Source: Phylloscopus collybita
Taxonomy: Eukaryota > Chordata > Aves > Passeriformes > Phylloscopidae
Assembly: GCA_027886175.1 (NCBI GenBank)
Contig: JAJNNQ010000018.1
Span: 22,611,001-22,675,000, forward strand
DNA: 64,000 nucleotides
Direction of reading: 5' to 3'
Made by a program: the position numbers and the translations under genes. Below are positions 59,792-64,000 of the stretch, one piece after another. Within the stretch, counting starts at the first letter, position 1; each line of letters opens with the position of its first letter. Under the pieces are notes generated by a model. That model had not been told where the DNA came from. It made no database searches and was given only the letters and a program-made list of their open reading frames with translations.

Positions 59792-59978
59792 CCCTTCCCT
59801 TCCCTTCCCTTCCCTTCCCTTCCCTTCCCTTCCCTTCCCTTCCCTTCCCTTCCCTTCCCTTCCCTTCCCTTCCCTTCCCTTCCCTTCCCTTCCCTTCCCT
59901 TCCCTTCCCTTCCCTTCCCTTCCCTTCCCTTCCCTTCCCTTCCCTTCCCTTCCCTTCCCTTCCCTTCCCTTCCCTTCC
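59792..59978 (+). repeat. (CCCTT)n pentanucleotide array, about 37 copies
   Basis: A near-perfect 187-base array of CCCTT on the plus strand, GGGAA on the minus. The repeating G3 runs separated by AA satisfy the standard G-quadruplex pattern many times over on the minus strand. Long Gly-Lys and Pro-Ser frames on the two strands are purely repeat-derived. Confidence 0.97.
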
Positions 59979-61309
59979 TCCTCCCACTTTGGCTACAGCT
60001 TTTGATGTTCCCTATGCAGGCAGGCTTAATGTCTTTCATGAGATGCAGTCCCCTCAGTCGGGAGTCTTTCATGACATGAAAAGATTTCTCTGTAATTATT
60101 TTTTTTTATTATTATTTTGATGTAAGCTGTTAAAATATGGAGAAAACACTGTCTGATTATTTAAAGATAAAACCTAGACTGGGTCATGTATCTCTATTGC
60201 AAGGCTCAGTCTACTTTAAATTGATGAGTTGAGGGAATATTGGAGGATTTTTATTCTCAGTAGTCGTGACAGGAGAATGAAGGAGGTGGGAGTGAAAACT
60301 AGATCTGTTCTGAGCAGCCTCCCCTTCAGTTCTGCCAGAGGTGTCTCTTAGCTATTCGTCACTGCAGATCCTGTGCCTACAGCCTTGGTTTTCACTTGCT
60401 TGTGTTATTGCCATTGCTTTTCTCAGAAATGTTGAACCATGAAAGTTACCTGGGAGAAAAGTTACTTCTAATAAAGAACCCTTGAACACTTGGTTGCTGT
60501 CATCACCTTCCATGCCAGTGCTTGTGCAGGAGACAGCACAGCCGCTCTCTCCTCCAGTCCTCTCTCCCTAGAAACTGAGACTTGAAACACACTTTCATTT
60601 TGCTCTGAACCTTCAGGCGAAGGGAGAGTCTCTGGTGGAGTTGCAGAGTCTGTGCTGAGGCGCTGGCCAGTAAGCCTAGGGCCTAAGATAATGTAAAATG
60701 CATTTTTCTTTGACTTTTCACCGGTGCAGAGTTGGACTGTCTCCAGGGACACAGCTGCAGCCCAATAGCCCTCCTCCCTTCCCCTGCCATGGGTGGCTCC
60801 TCTGTGGAGGGAGACAGGGATGCTGTTCATCAGAGCTGGGAGGGTGCAGCACGTAGGTGTGTAGGAAAAGGAGAGGCTGTGCACAGAGCCTGTGTAGACA
60901 GCACAAGAAGAGCGTGGGTGGGCAGAGGGGGGTGAGGGTGTGTAGCTGTCAGAGAGCAAACACATGTCTGCAAAACTTCTACCAGCACCAGGCTACCGCT
61001 ACTGCCCAGGCACCACCTGCCCAGATCAAAGCCCTTCCTGCTTGTGTTAAGGGAGGCTTTGACCCTGCAAAGGCTGCACACACACACGCATTGCCGCTGG
61101 CCTCCGATGCCTCCAGTAGGGGCAGCTTTGGGGAGGCACGGGGACACACAGTAACCTCACCTTGCCTCCCTCACCCACACTGCGGGAAGAAATGGTGTTC
61201 TGCGGGCTGGAGCAACAGAATGTCTCTTCCCGCTCTTCTGCTCTCCCCGTGGCAGTTGTCAGGACCTCAGAGGCCCAAGAACACCTTCCTCTTCTCCTGG
61301 GCCGGGTTG

Positions 61310-62640
61310 TGCTCGGTGGGAGGTGCAGGGACCCGCAGCAGGTGCAGATGGTGCTGAAGGGACAGCTACGGCGGAGACGGGCCGGGACAAGAGCAAGACG
61401 GGGGAGGGAGACCTTAGAGAGGGAGGGAGAAGGAGAAGTCCGAGGTTGAAAAGCACAAGAACAAGGACGGGAACAGGGACAGACACGGGACATTGGACGG
61501 GGAGAGACAGACACGGGTCAGGGGCAGAGAGAAGAGGGACAGGAAGGGAGAGGGAGAGGGAGAGGGAGAGGGAGAGGGAGAGGGAGAGGGAGAGGGAGAG
61601 GGAGAACAGGGCAGACGCCGGGCTGCTCTCCGTCTCGGCTGCCGCGGGGATGTCGGCGTGGCCGGCTGTAGCGGCACCAGACACGCCGGTACCGGGCGGC
61701 CCCCGCCGCGCCCGGGGACAAGGCGACTGCAAGGTGGCAGCGCGCAGCCCGCAGCGCCGCGGGGCCGAGGCGGCTCCGGGGCCGCCGGGGCTCTGCAGAC
61801 ACCGGCGCTGGGGAGTCCTTGAGGCTGCCGGCGTGGGTGTGCTCGGGGTGCCGGGGCACCCACACCCAGCTCGCCGCCCGCCGCGTGTGGCTCCCCGGGC
61901 TATCCGGTGCCCTGACGGTGCAGGCTGTGCCCCGGGGCCGGGGGGGATCGCCCGTCCGGCGGGGATGCGTCGTGCCCGGCCAGAGCTGCGGCTGCAGCTG
62001 CGGGGCTGCCCCGGCTCGGTAGCCGAGCGCCGCAGGTTGCATCCGGACAGCACTTGACCAGCTGTTTTGTATATTTTCTAATTTCGTGCAGAACGGGTCA
62101 GCGGTCATAGAGGTAATCTGTAGATCCGTGGCTTTAAGGGATAAATTAGAGCATTGGATTTGATCCGTATTGCAGTGGATTAGAGCAACCTCTCCCCCCT
62201 CCCCTTCTCCTCCTCCCACCCCTCCTTTCCAATTCACTCCCCCCTCCTCCAGCACCACCTTTTTTCCTCTCATGCAATACCAAAACTGACCCTGTCTGGC
62301 AGAGAGACTCTGCTAGGCGAACAGAGCAGTGCTCACATCTCCAGCACACCGCGGGAGCCGCCTCTCCCCTTTCAGCCGCTGCAGCCCCTCCGGGGCACCG
62401 CTGCTGCAAGTTCCCCGGAGGCTGGCGCCGGGGCCGGGGTGTCTCCTCCGGGAACCGGGGAGCGGTCGCTGCCCACGGGCTGTCCCTTTGCCTCGGCCCG
62501 GCAGGGGCCGTGGGGCGGCGGCGAGGGAGAGCGGCCCCCGGAGGGCATTTCCCGGAGGCAGCGGGGCCGAGACCCGGCAGGAAATGGAAGGATGAAGTGT
62601 GCAGCCGGAGCGGTGATGTTCCTTCTCTCCTTGCTTTCCC
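61310..62640 (+). promoter_or_regulatory. ZDHHC22: CpG island, ZDHHC22 promoter/5' region
   Basis: GC- and CpG-rich sequence ending just before the ZDHHC22 coding exon, with an AT-richer break near 62060-62330. The coding exon has an acceptor at 62645-62646, so a 5' noncoding exon should lie within this block; its exact place is unresolved (a GAG|GTAATC-like donor occurs near 62111). Confidence 0.7.
61546..61605 (+). repeat. (GGGAGA)n hexanucleotide array, 10 copies
   Basis: Ten uninterrupted GGGAGA units on the plus strand inside the ZDHHC22 CpG island, flanked by looser GGGACA/GGGAAC-like sequence. Meets the G-quadruplex pattern on the coding strand. Confidence 0.95.
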
Positions 62641-62660
62641 CCGCAGGAACGTAATCCGCA

Positions 62661-63219
62661 ATGCTAGTTCTCAGGTTGCTCAATGTTGTCGCTCCAGCCT
62701 ACTTCTTGTGCATCTCCCTAGTGACCTTCGTCCTCCAGATCTTTGTCTTCATCCCCAGCATGTTCAGAGACCTTTCCACCACCCCACTTTTCTCGCCTGC
62801 TCTGCTGCATGGGGCCCTCTTCCTCTTCCTCTCAGCTAATGCCCTGGGCAACTACGTCCTTGTCATCCAGAACTCCCCCGAGGACTTGGGCAAGGACTTA
62901 AACTTGGGCAAAGGAGCCGAAGTGGCAGACTGGCTGGATGGAAGCAGGGCCCCTGGCTCAGCCTTGCCCAGCACTCACTTCTGTAGACTGTGTGCCAGAG
63001 TCACCCAGAGGCATGACCACCACTGTTTCTTCACAGGGAACTGCATCGGGAGCAGAAACATGCGAAACTTCATCATGTTCTGCCTCTACACCTCCCTGGC
63101 TTGCCTTGACTCCTTGGTGGCAGGCATGGCTTACATTTCTGCTACTCTTTCCATGTCCTTTGCGGACCCACTGGCCTTCCTCACTCTTCTGCCTCACTCC
63201 ATCAGCCAGTTCTTCTCAG
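62661..63219 (+). CDS. ZDHHC22: ZDHHC22 palmitoyltransferase, first coding exon (partial gene)
   Basis: Encodes residues 1-186 plus one base of Gly187; the remaining about 75-80 residues are not in the window. ZDHHC22 is a multipass ER/Golgi protein S-acyltransferase, mainly neural, reported to act on BK channels and mTOR. Visible: TM1 'APAYFLCISLVTFVLQIF', TM2 'LLHGALFLFLSANALGNYV', the catalytic core with 'HFCRLCARV' and 'RHDHHCFFTGNCIGSRNMR' (DHHC at residues 119-122), then TM3 from 'FCLYTSLACL'. The acceptor is CCCCCGCAG (62646), 14 bases before ATG; the donor is TCAG|GTAAGG, matching the conserved 'QFFSG' junction. The cysteine-rich domain is atypical: no cysteine lies between residues 17 and 108, so the first Cys pair of a standard DHHC domain is absent. 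The exon reads on to a stop at 63302 only by running into the intron. Confidence 0.95.
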
Positions 63220-64000
63220 GTAAGGACTCCTTGCTCAGAGATGAGGAGCATGTTCCTCCTCTAGGGCTCCTGGGATGGGGGGACCTGATTTTCTTTGGAT
63301 AGCCATATGTGTGGAGGCATGGCATGGAAATGGGCAAGAGGGGCAATTGGCCTTCTTTGGAGGCTACAGCCAGCCTTTTCAAATGATTTTGCTTCACCTG
63401 AAATAGAAGCTGGGACCCACTCCAGGTTGCATCCATAGCTATATTCCCAATGCATTGGGCTCTGGAAAATGCCCCATAAGCAACTTGGTGTAATAGAGTT
63501 ATCTCTTGTGCAGGACATGTGCTGTAATTAGACAGAGGTGATGGATTTCACTGCAGGTATGGGGGATCTTTTGCCTGTCTTACAGGTAGAGGTGGGAGGT
63601 CCTGTAGGCTTTTGTACCCTACAAATCTGTAGATTCCCCATATCCCAGCAGGTATATCTTACCCAGGTCCACTCCCTTCACTGTCACCCACCTTCTGCCT
63701 CCTGGCAGTGCAAACTTACTGAGATCTTTTCATCCTTCCAGAACAGGAGAATTGGGGTTCAGGCAACAGAAACGGAGAGAGGAGTTAATGTGACATGATT
63801 AGCTACCTGTCTTGTGACCCTAGTCTGGGACACAAGTCCACAGAGAACCAGGGGAAATTCTCTGTGCTGCTCTTTGCAAAAACTCCACACTAAAAGCAAA
63901 TACCCCTTTCTCCTTGCTACCATTCCTTACCCTTCTTTCTACTTCTTCTCCTTTCCCTGCCCTCCCTACCTTTCTGTAAATCTCCACAACCTTTCTCCTT
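63220..64000 (+). other. ZDHHC22: ZDHHC22 intron (partial)
   Basis: Follows the GTAAGG donor. I looked for the last coding exon (expected to begin with a Gly codon completed after one base, then the 'LGSEMF'-like region of the family) and did not find it before the window ends. Confidence 0.75.

Noticed and set aside
59683..60120. Gly-Lys-Glu and Pro-Ser repeat proteins of about 130 codons
   Set aside because: Simple translation of the CCCTT array in both directions.
61259..62273. Frames of 149-264 codons over the ZDHHC22 CpG island
   Set aside because: Driven by the GGGAGA array and CpG bias; contain long Leu-Ser or Arg-Glu runs.
63220..64000. Second coding exon of ZDHHC22
   Set aside because: No acceptor followed by the conserved C-terminal residues was found; the exon is beyond the window.
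1..64000. tRNA, rRNA, CRISPR arrays, bacterial insertion sequences
   Set aside because: None seen; the sequence is vertebrate nuclear DNA and no cloverleaf or spacer-repeat pattern was recognised by eye.

Overview
This window is vertebrate nuclear DNA, almost certainly avian. The repeats that can be recognised are CR1-type LINE 3' ends, with diagnostic endings such as 'ggttctattc' and 'gtgattctg'. Introns are compact, promoters are GC-rich CpG islands, and three single-copy vertebrate genes lie in the order known from human 14q24.3 (POMT2 side - NGB - TMEM63C - ZDHHC22). A songbird is plausible but is not proven by anything seen here. There is no prokaryotic, plasmid, phage or CRISPR content.

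Layout. 1-4.8 kb is intergenic, with a CR1 3' end at the very start and no recognisable coding sequence (POMT2 would be expected further left). 4.84-10.3 kb is neuroglobin (NGB, + strand): a CpG-island promoter, four coding exons that reconstruct a complete 161-residue globin, and polyadenylation signals near 10.27-10.30 kb. 10.3-13.6 kb is a short convergent intergenic gap. 13.6-27.13 kb is TMEM63C (- strand): 22 coding exons join without a frameshift into an 830-residue OSCA/TMEM63-family membrane protein, with a probable 1.9 kb 3'UTR and a splice acceptor only 23 bases upstream of the ATG, so at least one further 5' noncoding exon lies upstream. 27.1-61.3 kb contains no recognised protein-coding gene. 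It probably holds the long 5' intron(s) of TMEM63C plus the interval between the two divergent genes. It contains CR1 copies, three A/C-rich low-complexity tracts, three CpG islands (about 46.3, 50.0 and 53.8 kb), a 187 bp (CCCTT)n array and two unassigned candidate exons. 61.3-64 kb is the CpG-island 5' region and first coding exon of ZDHHC22 (+ strand); its last coding exon lies beyond the right edge.

The three genes do not form a pathway. NGB is a hexacoordinate haem protein of neurons, TMEM63C an osmo/mechanosensitive cation channel of ER/plasma membranes, and ZDHHC22 a neuronal S-acyltransferase. NGB and TMEM63C are tail-to-tail; TMEM63C and ZDHHC22 are head-to-head. I did not find a convincing new biological system. 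The leads most worth checking are the unassigned CpG islands and spliced-looking exons between TMEM63C and ZDHHC22, the G-quadruplex-capable arrays near ZDHHC22, and an odd non-CR1 sequence block with a perfect hairpin inside a TMEM63C intron.
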